64,000 bases of DNA, taken from positions 7,006,001 to 7,070,000 of the forward strand of contig NZ_CP017248.1 of the NCBI RefSeq assembly GCF_001735805.1, written 5' to 3'. Under the pieces are notes generated by a model. The model was not told the DNA's origin and ran no database searches. It worked only from the letters and a program-made list of their open reading frames with translations. A program made the position numbers and the translations under genes. The stretch is from Streptomyces fodineus. GTDB taxonomy: Bacteria; Actinomycetota; Actinomycetes; Streptomycetales; Streptomycetaceae. Positions 25,481-33,313 of this stretch are shown piece after piece (the stretch's first letter is position 1; each line of letters opens with the position of its first letter).

Positions 25481-26845
25481 TTATGCCGCCCTCGGCAGAG
25501 TGGGCGCCGGATCCGCGCGGTGCATCGAGCCCGCCGCGCCCAGGTCGGCCAGGATCGCCGCCGTGGCCCGGTGGGCGGAGTGCAGGGCGCCCTGGAGCGT
25601 GCTGGTGTCGCGGTGGTCGCCGCAGACGTACAGGCCGGCCAGCAGGCGGACCGGGCGGCGCAGGTCGTGGGGTGGGCGCATGGCCGGGACCGCCTCCGGG
25701 GTGTGGTGCACCGCCAGCGTCTCCCAGCGGCGCGTCGAGGTGCCGTAGATGCGGGAGAGGTGGATGCGGACCGCGGTGTCGACGCCCTCGGGCGGAGAGC
25801 CGAGCACCGTCGAGGAGATCAGTACCCGGCCGGCCGGGGCCCGGCTCGGGTCCACGTTGCTCAGCACGGCCGTGTGGGCCACCGGGCCGCCGCGGTCGGC
25901 GTCCAGCAGCAGCGAGGTGCCCGTCGTGAAGGCCGCCGACGGGTCGTCGGTGGTGTGGTGGACCACGGTCACGGGGTGGAAGTCAGGCACCCTCAGGCCC
26001 GGCAGCAGCTCCGCCGCGGCCCGCGCGTCCGTCGCCAGCAGTACCGCCCGGCAGCGGATCTCGCCGTGCTCGGCGGTGGCCACCGAGGTCGTGGACACCG
26101 AGGTGACCCGTACCCCGGTGTGCACGGTGCCGGGTGGCAGCGTCCGCGCCAGCAGCTCCGGCAGCACGTCCGCGCCGCCCTCCGGCACGCACAGCCGCCC
26201 GCCGGCGAAGGCGCGCAGCGCGAGGTCGGCGCACCGGCTGGAGGTGGTCAGCCCGGGGTCGCACAGCAGCGTGGCGAGCAGGGGGCGCAGGAAGCCGTCG
26301 ATCGTGCGCGCCGGCAACCCGCGCTGGGCGAGGGCCTGGCCGGCGGGCATCTCGGGGCGGGCCAGGATGCGCTCGACGGGGGTGGCGGCGATCCGGCCCA
26401 GGGCGGCGCCGAGCCGGGCCTGGTCGACCGCGCCGCCCACCGGCGCGCCGATCCGGCCGGGGGTGGCCGCCGGTCCCCTGGGGGAGCTCGCGAGGGCGCG
26501 CACCACATGGAGTGCGCCCCTTGCGCTCCCTCCGGTCCCCGGTGCGCCCGCGCGCTGGGTGCGTCCGTCGCGGTGCAGCAGGACTCCGGGCGCGAAGGTG
26601 CGCAGGACCAGGGGGTCCAGGCCCGGGGTGGTGCGTAGTTCGGGGTAGGACGTGGACAGCAGCTGTCCGATGCGGTCGAGCCGGAAGCCGTCGACCTTCT
26701 CCGTCGACATGCGGCCGCCGACGCAATGGGCGGCCTCCAGGACTGCGGTCGTTACTCCTGCGCTGGTGAGCCGATGAGCCGCCGAGAGTCCGGCGATTCC
26801 GGCTCCCACGATGACGACGTCCACCTGGTACGCGGGCTCAAGCAC
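25481..26845 (-). CDS. FAD-dependent oxidoreductase (amine oxidase/phytoene desaturase-like)
   Basis: 454 residues from GTG 26845, preceded by CAGGAGGGG. The dinucleotide fold VVIVGAGIAGLSAAHRL and the following AVLEAAHCVGGRMS are the FAD-binding motifs of the amine oxidase superfamily; the C-terminal GLYVCGDHRDTSTLQGALHS is the second FAD contact. No carotenoid or other pathway genes adjoin it, so the substrate is open. Its upstream region carries a phased array of GTCRCA hexamers and a TGTGAC/GTCACA palindrome (26935-27021). Confidence 0.88.
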   Translation of the reverse strand: MLEPAYQVDVVIVGAGIAGLSAAHRLTSAGVTTAVLEAAHCVGGRMSTEKVDGFRLDRIGQLLSTSYPELRTTPGLDPLVLRTFAPGVLLHRDGRTQRAGAPGTGGSARGALHVVRALASSPRGPAATPGRIGAPVGGAVDQARLGAALGRIAATPVERILARPEMPAGQALAQRGLPARTIDGFLRPLLATLLCDPGLTTSSRCADLALRAFAGGRLCVPEGGADVLPELLARTLPPGTVHTGVRVTSVSTTSVATAEHGEIRCRAVLLATDARAAAELLPGLRVPDFHPVTVVHHTTDDPSAAFTTGTSLLLDADRGGPVAHTAVLSNVDPSRAPAGRVLISSTVLGSPPEGVDTAVRIHLSRIYGTSTRRWETLAVHHTPEAVPAMRPPHDLRRPVRLLAGLYVCGDHRDTSTLQGALHSAHRATAAILADLGAAGSMHRADPAPTLPRAA

Positions 26846-26934
26846 GAGGCCCCTCCTGTGGTTGCGCGGCCGGTGGAGACGTCATGCCCCCAACTGGCTC
26901 CAGAGATACCCGAGTTCGGGTCGAGGTTAGGTCT

Positions 26935-27021
26935 GTGACCAGTCACAAACAGTCGCGCATCAACAGGGCATGGTCGCATGGAGGTCGCATACGGTCACAA
27001 GAGGCCGCAGCACAGTCGCAG
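26935..27021. promoter_or_regulatory. Helically phased GTCRCA hexamer array
   Basis: Direct hexamers on the plus strand at 26943 (GTCACA), 26953 (GTCGCG), 26974, 26985 (GTCGCA), 26995 (GTCACA), 27005 (GCCGCA) and 27016 (GTCGCA): steps of 10, 21, 11, 10, 10 and 11 bp. The first overlaps a palindrome TGTGACCAGTCACA (26935-26948). The array lies 90-176 bp upstream of the FAD oxidoreductase start. Steps near 10.5 and 21 bp put every copy on one face of the helix, the mark of tandem binding by OmpR/SARP/PhoP-type proteins. Confidence 0.6.
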
Positions 27022-27038
27022 GGCATCCCTTGGGTACG

Positions 27039-27932
27039 TCAGGCCGCCCGGATGGCGTCGTCGATCCCCGGGAACGCGAATGTGAACCCCGACTCCAACA
27101 GCCGCTTGGGCACCACCCGTTGACTGCCCAGCACATCCCCGGCCAGCTCGCCCAGCGCGGCCCGCAGGACCGGCGCCGGGACCGCGAACGGGGCCGGGCG
27201 GTGCAGCACGCGGGCCATCGCCGCCGTGATCTCACGGTTCGTCAGCGGCTGCGGGGCGGTCAGGTTGAACGGCCCGGACAGGGCGTCGTCGTCGATCAGA
27301 TGCCGGATCGCGGCGACCTCGTCGTGCAGCGCGATGTACGACCAGTACTGCCGCCCGTCGCCCAGCCGCCCCCCGAGCCCCGCCCGGAACAGCGGGAACA
27401 GCCGCCCCCAGGCCCCGCCGCCGCGGGCCACCACCAGCCCCGTGCGCGGGAACACCGTCCGCACGCCCGCCTCCTGCGCGGGCGCCGCCGCCTCCTCCCA
27501 CTCCACGCACAGCGAGGGCAGGAAGCCGTCGCCCGGCGGCGCCGCCTCGTCCACCGCCCGGTCGCCGGTGTCGCCGTAGATGCCGATCGCGCTGCCGCTG
27601 ACGAAGACCCGCGGCGGCTCGGGCAGCGCGGCCACCGCCTCCGCCAGCGCGGCCGTGCCCAGCACCCGGCTGTCCCGCAGCAGCCGCTTGTACGACGGCG
27701 TCCAGCGCCGGTCGCCGATCCCGGCCCCGGCCAGATTGACCACCGCGGCACAGCCGGTCAGCCCGGCCGCGTCGACGTACTGCCCCTCGGGGTCCCAGCA
27801 GACCTCGCCCGGGCTCGCGACGGCCCGGCGTACCAGTCGGACGACCTCGTGCCCGTCCGCGGTCAGGGACCGCACCAGGGCGCTGCCGATGAGCCCGGAC
27901 GCGCCGGCCACGGCGATTCGCATACGTTTCAT
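27039..27932 (-). CDS. TIGR01777-family epimerase (SDR39U1-like)
   Basis: 297 residues; ATG 27932 or ATG 27923 (MRIAVAGASGLIG). N-terminal Rossmann motif GASGLIGSALV, then VVNLAGAGIGDRRW and the signature VSGSAIGIYGDTGD, with a C-terminal region (PVLRAALGELAGDVLGSQRVVPKRLLESGF) that is the DUF1731 domain of this family. The reaction is not known; the fold is that of NAD(P)-dependent epimerases. It is divergent from the GNAT gene at 27998. Confidence 0.93.
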   Translation of the reverse strand: MKRMRIAVAGASGLIGSALVRSLTADGHEVVRLVRRAVASPGEVCWDPEGQYVDAAGLTGCAAVVNLAGAGIGDRRWTPSYKRLLRDSRVLGTAALAEAVAALPEPPRVFVSGSAIGIYGDTGDRAVDEAAPPGDGFLPSLCVEWEEAAAPAQEAGVRTVFPRTGLVVARGGGAWGRLFPLFRAGLGGRLGDGRQYWSYIALHDEVAAIRHLIDDDALSGPFNLTAPQPLTNREITAAMARVLHRPAPFAVPAPVLRAALGELAGDVLGSQRVVPKRLLESGFTFAFPGIDDAIRAA

Positions 27933-27997
27933 GGCCCCAGCATGCCCGCGCGAAAACCCCGTGAGCTGCTCCGGCCGCCCGTCGTAGGGTGATCGTC

Positions 27998-28477
27998 ATG
28001 CCTGAGCCGTACATACGCGTCGCCGTGGCCGACGACGAAGAGGAGCTGGCCACCCTCGACCGGGCCACCTGGTCCACCCTGCACGCCGTCGCGCCCCTGC
28101 CGCAGGGACCGTTCTTCGACGAGCGCCACCTCCCGGAGGACTACCTGGTCGCCGAGGCCGCCGGGCGGGTCGTCGGCTACATCCGCATCGCCCGTCCGAC
28201 CCGGCTCGCCTCCAACGCGCACGTGCTGCAGATCCAGGGCATCGCCGTGGCCGACGAGGCGCGCGGGCAGGGCGTGGGGCGCGCGCTGATCCGGGCCGCC
28301 GTCGAGGAGGCGCGCGGGCGCGGTGCGCGGCGCCTCACCCTGCGCGTGCTCGGGCACAACGCCCCGGCCCGCGCGCTGTACGAGTCCGAGGGGTTCGCCG
28401 TCGAGGGAGTACAGCCGGAGGAGTTCCTCATCGACGGCGCCTACGTCGACGACGTGCTCATGGGCCGGCGCCTGTGA
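27998..28477 (+). CDS. GNAT-family N-acetyltransferase
   Basis: 159 residues from ATG 27998, preferred over GTG 27989 because GGGTGA lies six bases before it. The acetyl-CoA motif is QGIAVADEARGQGVGRALI, followed by RLTLRVLGHNAPARALYESEGF. The acceptor cannot be predicted. It converges on the MarP-like protease gene with only three bases between stops. Confidence 0.9.
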   Translation: MPEPYIRVAVADDEEELATLDRATWSTLHAVAPLPQGPFFDERHLPEDYLVAEAAGRVVGYIRIARPTRLASNAHVLQIQGIAVADEARGQGVGRALIRAAVEEARGRGARRLTLRVLGHNAPARALYESEGFAVEGVQPEEFLIDGAYVDDVLMGRRL

Positions 28478-28480
28478 CCG

Positions 28481-29665
28481 TCACGAGCTGACCAGCTGGC
28501 CCGTGTCCACCCGCACCGTCGCCAAGGCCGCGCGCTGTGCGTCGCCCGCCACCTCGTCCGCCGTCAGCGCATAGCCCGTCTCGGCGTCCGAGGTGGAGCG
28601 CGCGAAGACCACCCCGAACACCTTGCCGTCCGTGGTGAGCAGCGGACCGCCGGAGTTGCCCGGCCGGACCGTGGAGCGGATCGAGTAGATGTCCCGGGTG
28701 ACCGCGCCGTCGTTGTAGATGTTCTGCCCGGTCGCCTGCACCCGGCTCGCCACCGTCGCCGCCTGCAGGTTCAGGCCGCCGTCCTGCGGATAGCCGGCGA
28801 CCACCGCCGCGTCGCCGCGCACCGCGGTCGTGTCGAAGCGCAGCACCGGGGCGCGCAGCGCGGGCACATACAGCACCGCCACGTCCCGGTCGGGGTCGAA
28901 GAGCACCACCCGGGCCCCGTACGACCGCCCGACCCCGCCCACCCGCACGCTCGGGTGGCCGATGCCCGCCACCACGTGCGCGTTGGTCATCACGTGCTGT
29001 GCGGCGTAGACGAAACCGCTGCCCTCCCGGCCCTCGTTGCCCGAGACGCCCTCGATCTTCACCGTGCTCAGCTTCGCGGCGCTCGTCGCGGCCGGGGTGA
29101 CACTGTCGCCGGAGGGCCGGGCCACCCGGGCCGTCGACTCGTTCTCGAACGGGTTGAAGACCTGCGGGAAACCCGCCTCGGTCAGCGCCGACGTGGCCCG
29201 CGAGAACCACGCGGGCGTGGTGTCCGGCATCGCGTCCTGCACCGCGCCCAGCAGCGTCGAGTTCCGTATCGCGGTGTTCAGCGTCTGCGTCGGGGCCGCG
29301 CCCAGCACGCTCGCCGCCACCCAGGCCACGATCAGCACCGCGACCGAGTTCGCCGCCGCGCCCCCCAGCCCGTCCAGCACCCGCAGCGGGCCCTGGTCCA
29401 GCTCGCCGCGCAGCCGCAGGGCCAGCCGGCCCACCAGTTCGTGCCCCAGCACCGCCGGCACCAGCACCGTCACCACCGCGAGCGCCGTCGCCTGTGCCGT
29501 GCCCCGCTCGACCAGGCCGGTCACCCAGGGCAGCACCCATACGCCGACGACGGCACCGCCGACGAACCCGGCCAGCGAGACGCAGCCGGCCACCAGCCCA
29601 CGCCGGTATCCGGACGCCGCGTAGACGAGGATCACCAGCACAAGCACCAGGTCGAGCAGGTCCAC
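28481..29665 (-). CDS. MarP-like membrane serine protease
   Basis: 394 residues from GTG 29665. The first 110 residues hold four membrane helices of the CvpA/colicin V type (MDLLDLVLVLVILVYAASG onward). The rest is a trypsin-like protease domain with His in TNAHVVAG, Asp in DPDRDVAVL and Ser in RPGNSGGPLL. MarP of mycobacteria, with the same plan, cleaves cell-wall enzymes under acid stress. The divergent gene at 29866 encodes a peptidoglycan amidase, and in mycobacteria a MarP substrate is a peptidoglycan hydrolase, so a functional pair is possible. Confidence 0.92.
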   Translation of the reverse strand: MDLLDLVLVLVILVYAASGYRRGLVAGCVSLAGFVGGAVVGVWVLPWVTGLVERGTAQATALAVVTVLVPAVLGHELVGRLALRLRGELDQGPLRVLDGLGGAAANSVAVLIVAWVAASVLGAAPTQTLNTAIRNSTLLGAVQDAMPDTTPAWFSRATSALTEAGFPQVFNPFENESTARVARPSGDSVTPAATSAAKLSTVKIEGVSGNEGREGSGFVYAAQHVMTNAHVVAGIGHPSVRVGGVGRSYGARVVLFDPDRDVAVLYVPALRAPVLRFDTTAVRGDAAVVAGYPQDGGLNLQAATVASRVQATGQNIYNDGAVTRDIYSIRSTVRPGNSGGPLLTTDGKVFGVVFARSTSDAETGYALTADEVAGDAQRAALATVRVDTGQLVSS

Positions 29666-29865
29666 GGAGCCGCCTTTCTCTCGGACCCCTCAGTACGGAC
29701 GGGACGGGCCCGGTGATCAGTCACCCGCACACGGGACCGGCCACCGCACGGCGCACCGGACCTCGTATGTGTGTACCCCCAGAAACGTCCCGGACCGGGA
29801 CGATGGTTCCGCCAGGTGGCAGAGCGCACATCGCGGGCACGAGCCGGCCGCCCGACAGTGGGATC

Positions 29866-31383
29866 ATGCACGTCGCCCGAAGAACACTGGAGACGCCCGG
29901 GACCCCGCGGACATCGGGGATGCCCGGGACGGATGGGACACCAGAGCCCTCCCGGGACCGGCCGGCGCCGGGGCCCCGAAGACTCTCGGGGCTCCGAAGA
30001 CTCTCGGGACTCGCCGGACTCCTGAGAAGCCCCATACGACCCATCGGACGCAGCCGACCCATACGGTCCATACGACCGCTGCCCGAGAGACATCGCGAGA
30101 CACCGCAGACTCTGCGGGCGCCGGAGACCCGGGAGACCCTCAGGACATCGGAAGCGCCGCAGACTCTCAGGCCCTCGCAGACGCCCGAGACGGCTGATAC
30201 GCCCGAGACAGCTGATACGCCCGAGACAGCTGATACGCCTGAAACCCGTGAGATGCCTGAGACCCATGAGACGCGGGAGACCTGCGGGACCCCGCAGACC
30301 CCGGTGACCTCGGGGATCCCCGAGACGCAGCTGCCGGGAAGACCTGGCCCGTTGGGGACACCACAGCCCCCACGGACCCCACAGGCACTGGACACGCCAG
30401 GGGCACCGCAGGTTCCCGAGCCGCCGGAGACCGCGGGCACGCCGGGGCCGCGGAGCCGGTCCGCCCGGCGGATACCCTGCGCCCTGCTGGTGCTGCTCGG
30501 CTGTCTGCCCGGCCTGGCGGCCGCCCTCGCCCTCCCCGTGTGCGCCCGTGACGTCGAGCGGATCGCCGTGGCCCGCCCGGACCGGGCCGCCCCGGCCCGC
30601 ACCCCCGCCCACCTCGCCGCCCGGCCGGCCATCGTGCCCCGCTCCGTCTGGCTGGGCACCGCCGGGAGCAACCAGCCGCCGCCGCGCTACGACGACAAGG
30701 TGGTCGCCGTCTTCCTCCACCACACCGACTCGCCCGGCGGGTACGACTGCGCCGACGCGCCGCAGATCATCCGTCACCTGTACGCCGGCCAGACCGGTGA
30801 CCGGAACTGGGACGACATCGGCTACAACTTCCTCGTCGACCGCTGCGGCACCATCTACGAAGGCCGCGCCGGAGGCGTCGACCGGCCCGTCACCGGCGCC
30901 CATGCCCAGGGCTTCAACCACCGCAGCGTCGGCATCGCCGCGATCGGCACCTTCACCGAGGGTGTCCCCGTGCCGCAGGCCATGACCGACGCCATCGCCG
31001 CCCTGGCCGCCTGGAAGCTCGGCCTCGCCGACATCGACCCGCGCGGGAGCGTGCGTCTGGTCTCCAGCAACAGCCTCAGCCGCTACAAGGCCGGCAGCAC
31101 CGTCACCCTGCCCGCCCTGGCCGGCCACAACGACGGCTTCATGACCAACTGCCCCGGCGCCGCCCTCACCGCCCGCCTCCCCGAGATCAGGGAGAAGGCC
31201 GCCCGCCTCCAGGGCCGGCCCACCGCGGCACGGACCGTCAAGGCGCGGCCCACCACCCCGGCACGGACCGTCAAGGCACGGCCCACCACCCCGGCGCGGA
31301 CCGTCAAGGCACGGCCCACCACCTCGGCACGGACCGTCAAGGCACGGCCCACCACCCTGGCACGGCCCACAGGAACCCCCTAG
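29866..31383 (+). CDS. Peptidoglycan recognition protein / N-acetylmuramoyl-L-alanine amidase
   Basis: The supported part runs from about 30450 to 31383: a hydrophobic signal/anchor (RIPCALLVLLGCLPGLAAALAL), then a PGRP/amidase_2 domain with zinc ligands in VFLHHTDSP and AGHNDGFMTNCPG and the strand DDIGYNFLVDRCGTIYEGR. All ligands are present, so it should be an active amidase outside the cell. The C-terminus has four copies of an 11-residue basic repeat. The frame stays open far upstream through a strange GAGAC-rich region (29880-30440) that would encode PETADT-like repeats. I chose ATG 29866, but ATG 29767, ATG 30253, GTG 30304 or TTG 30352 are possible; none has a good ribosome site. The start is the weak point. 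Confidence 0.7.
   Translation: MHVARRTLETPGTPRTSGMPGTDGTPEPSRDRPAPGPRRLSGLRRLSGLAGLLRSPIRPIGRSRPIRSIRPLPERHRETPQTLRAPETRETLRTSEAPQTLRPSQTPETADTPETADTPETADTPETREMPETHETRETCGTPQTPVTSGIPETQLPGRPGPLGTPQPPRTPQALDTPGAPQVPEPPETAGTPGPRSRSARRIPCALLVLLGCLPGLAAALALPVCARDVERIAVARPDRAAPARTPAHLAARPAIVPRSVWLGTAGSNQPPPRYDDKVVAVFLHHTDSPGGYDCADAPQIIRHLYAGQTGDRNWDDIGYNFLVDRCGTIYEGRAGGVDRPVTGAHAQGFNHRSVGIAAIGTFTEGVPVPQAMTDAIAALAAWKLGLADIDPRGSVRLVSSNSLSRYKAGSTVTLPALAGHNDGFMTNCPGAALTARLPEIREKAARLQGRPTAARTVKARPTTPARTVKARPTTPARTVKARPTTSARTVKARPTTLARPTGTP
30061..30440 (+). repeat. Degenerate GAGAC-rich repeat region
   Basis: About a dozen GAGAC pentamers in 380 bp, often spaced 9, 12 or 18 bp, including three tandem 18-bp copies of CGAGACAGCTGATACGCC at about 30186-30239 (first copy with one change). 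Rare Streptomyces codons (ATA, AGA, CGA, ACA) are frequent here, unlike in the flanking genes. Whether it is translated as the N-terminus of the amidase is uncertain. Confidence 0.75.
31226..31372 (+). repeat. 33-bp tandem repeats coding an 11-residue basic tail
   Basis: Four near-identical 33-bp units plus a partial fifth encode ARTVKARPTTP-like repeats at the C-terminus of the amidase. The Lys/Arg/Pro/Thr content suggests binding to acidic wall polymers such as teichoic acid; this is inference. Confidence 0.9.
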
Positions 31384-31719
31384 GTGCCACGCAGTCGACT
31401 GGAGGTGCTCTGCGCCGTCGCGTCCGTCGTCCTCGGCCCGGCCGCGGCCACCGCATCCGCCCTCGACCAGGCCAACGCCGCCCCGCCGCACCACGCGGTG
31501 CGGGCCGGCCGGACCCAGGCCTGTCCGCCGGCCGACACCGCCCGCGGGCGCTCGGCCGGCCGGGCCGGGGCGGGCTACTCCCGGAAGCGGTCCCACAGCC
31601 GCGGAAACCGTTCTGCGAGCACCCGGTCGTTCTCGAAGTCCACCGGGTCGCCCTCCGGCTCGGCGGGCGCCGCGGCGATGCCCAGGTCGGGCGCGACGGT
31701 GCCGGTCAGCTGCTCGTAG
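31384..31719 (+). CDS. Doubtful small secreted protein behind the amidase gene
   Basis: 111 codons from a GTG that directly follows the amidase stop codon, with AGGA nine bases upstream. The first 27 residues look like a signal peptide (LEVLCAVASVVLGPAAATASA). The last third overlaps the end of the converging DUF4240 gene by 145 bases and is Ser/Arg-rich, as expected of an antisense frame. It may be a truncated or frameshifted secreted protein whose original end has been lost. Confidence 0.3.
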   Translation: MPRSRLEVLCAVASVVLGPAAATASALDQANAAPPHHAVRAGRTQACPPADTARGRSAGRAGAGYSRKRSHSRGNRSASTRSFSKSTGSPSGSAGAAAMPRSGATVPVSCS

Positions 31720-32093
31720 GCCTCGTCCGCCGCATAGCCCAGCTCCTCGCCGTCGCCGTCGATCTCCTCGTCGAACTCGCCGAGCAGCTCCGCGAGCGAG
31801 TCCGGATCGTGCAGCGCGCCCTCGTAGACCTCCCGGCCCTGGCCGATCAGCCAGCACCGGAAGAAGTCGAACGCGTCGTCGCTGGCCCCGTCCAGCAGTA
31901 CCGAGGCGGCGCCCCACAGGTCCCAGCGGTAGGCGCGGTTGTAGCGGGCCTCGAAGTGACGGGCGAAGTCCAGGATCAGATCGGGGTCCAGCTGGAGCAG
32001 CCGGTCCACGAGCACGTCGGCCTGTTCCTCGGGGTCGCCCTCGGCGGCCTCGCGCGCGGCGTCGATCAGCTCCCAGAACTCCGTCTCGTCCAT
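31575..32093 (-). CDS. DUF4240 protein
   Basis: 172 residues from ATG 32093 (a GTG is one codon earlier). The family pattern is MDETEFWELIDAAR, then YRWDLWGAASVL and FRCWLIGQGREVYEGAL. Acidic and cytosolic, no membrane segment. The function of the family is unknown; relatives sit near toxin-like or immunity genes in other bacteria, but nothing like that is next to it here. Confidence 0.88.
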   Translation of the reverse strand: MDETEFWELIDAAREAAEGDPEEQADVLVDRLLQLDPDLILDFARHFEARYNRAYRWDLWGAASVLLDGASDDAFDFFRCWLIGQGREVYEGALHDPDSLAELLGEFDEEIDGDGEELGYAADEAYEQLTGTVAPDLGIAAAPAEPEGDPVDFENDRVLAERFPRLWDRFRE

Positions 32094-32159
32094 CACGGCA
32101 CCAGCATCGGGCCTCCACCGGTGGGACGCACGTGGAGTAGGCCGGAGTACGGCGGATCG

Positions 32160-33230
32160 TTATCCGCCGTCCGTACGGCGGTGTCCGGGGTCCGCAGGAC
32201 CGTACAGCCCGGCCAGCCGGGCCGCGTCCGCCGCGAACCGCTCGCGCAGGCTCTCCGGGGCCAGCACCTCCGCCTCCGGGCCGAGCGCCGTCAGCTGGGT
32301 GTGCGCGACCTCCTCGGACTCCACCGGCACGGTCACCGTCACCCAGCCCGCCCCGTCCGGCTCGTCCACCGCGCCGAGCGCCTCGCGCGCCGACACCGGA
32401 TCGACGGCGTACCGCAGCCTGCGCACACCCTCCGGCGACAGCCGTACGACGACCTCGGCGCGCAGGAGCGAGCGCGCGAACCGCTCGGCCTGCTCGGCCC
32501 AGTGGCCGGGCAGATCGAAGTCCGGATCACGGGCGAACCGTTCCTTCAGGGGTTCCACGGCACTGAACCGGTCGATCCGGTAGGTCCGGAAAGGGCCGTC
32601 GCCGGTTCGGGAGGAGCCGTGGTCGGTTCGGGAGGAACGGTCGCCGGTTCGGGAGGAGCCGGCGTCGGCCACCCGTGCGCACAGGTACCAGACGCCCGCC
32701 TTGAGCACGAGCCCGTACGGCTCCAGCACCCGTTCCACCTCATTCTCGCCGCGCCGGTACCGGGCGACGACGCGGCGGTCGTCCCACACCGCCTCCGCGA
32801 CCACCGGCAGCAGCGCGGGCGGCTCCGGCTCGCGGAACCAGGCCGGCGCGTCCAGATGGAACCGCTGGGCCGCGCTGTCCGGGGCGTCCCGCAGCGACGG
32901 CAGCAGCGCCGCGGACACCTTCAGCCGGGCCGCGGAGGCCGCGTCCTGCAGACCCATCTCCCGCAGCGCCCCCGGCACCCCGCTCAGGAACAGCGCCTCC
33001 GCCTCGCTCCTGGCCAGCCCCGTCAGCCGCGTCCGGTACCCGCCGACCAGCCGGTATCCGCCGGCCCGCCCCCGGTCCGCGTACACCGGCACACCCGCCT
33101 CCGACAGCGCCTGCGCGTCTCGGGTGACCGTCCGCTCCGACACCTCCAGCTCCCGCGCGAGTTCGGCGGCGGTCATGGACGGCCGGGACTGCAGCAGGAG
33201 CACCATCTTGATGAGCCGGGCCGCACGCAT
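32160..33230 (-). CDS. WYL-domain transcriptional regulator
   Basis: 356 residues from ATG 33230. N-terminal HTH_11 winged helix (ELARELEVSERTVTRDAQALSEAG, then the wing YADRGRAGGYRL), followed by a WYL domain (about 140-250, with VLEPYGLVLKAGVWYLCARV) and a WCX-type C-terminal part. WYL proteins bind ligands, often nucleic acids or nucleotides. Inside the WYL domain is an insertion of three SSRTG-like repeats (32597-32664). The gene is divergent from the kinase at 33314 with 83 bases between, so it may regulate it. Confidence 0.9.
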   Translation of the reverse strand: MRAARLIKMVLLLQSRPSMTAAELARELEVSERTVTRDAQALSEAGVPVYADRGRAGGYRLVGGYRTRLTGLARSEAEALFLSGVPGALREMGLQDAASAARLKVSAALLPSLRDAPDSAAQRFHLDAPAWFREPEPPALLPVVAEAVWDDRRVVARYRRGENEVERVLEPYGLVLKAGVWYLCARVADAGSSRTGDRSSRTDHGSSRTGDGPFRTYRIDRFSAVEPLKERFARDPDFDLPGHWAEQAERFARSLLRAEVVVRLSPEGVRRLRYAVDPVSAREALGAVDEPDGAGWVTVTVPVESEEVAHTQLTALGPEAEVLAPESLRERFAADAARLAGLYGPADPGHRRTDGG

Positions 33231-33313
33231 GGCGCCAGCCTGCCACGAAGCCCGCCGCCCGGGCGGAGATCTCCTACGCTTGAGGCCCAAGGGGAGCGGG
33301 GAAGGGGCGGGGT

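Noticed and set aside
23921..26638. 905-codon open frame
   Set aside because: It is out of frame with the regulator at 23991 and antisense to the FAD oxidoreductase, and has the Gly/Arg composition of a shadow.
29632..32118. 828-codon minus-strand frame over the amidase and its repeats
   Set aside because: Its Gly/Arg/Cys-rich sequence has no motif, and the plus strand encodes a clear zinc amidase. The open frame is a by-product of the repeats and GC content.
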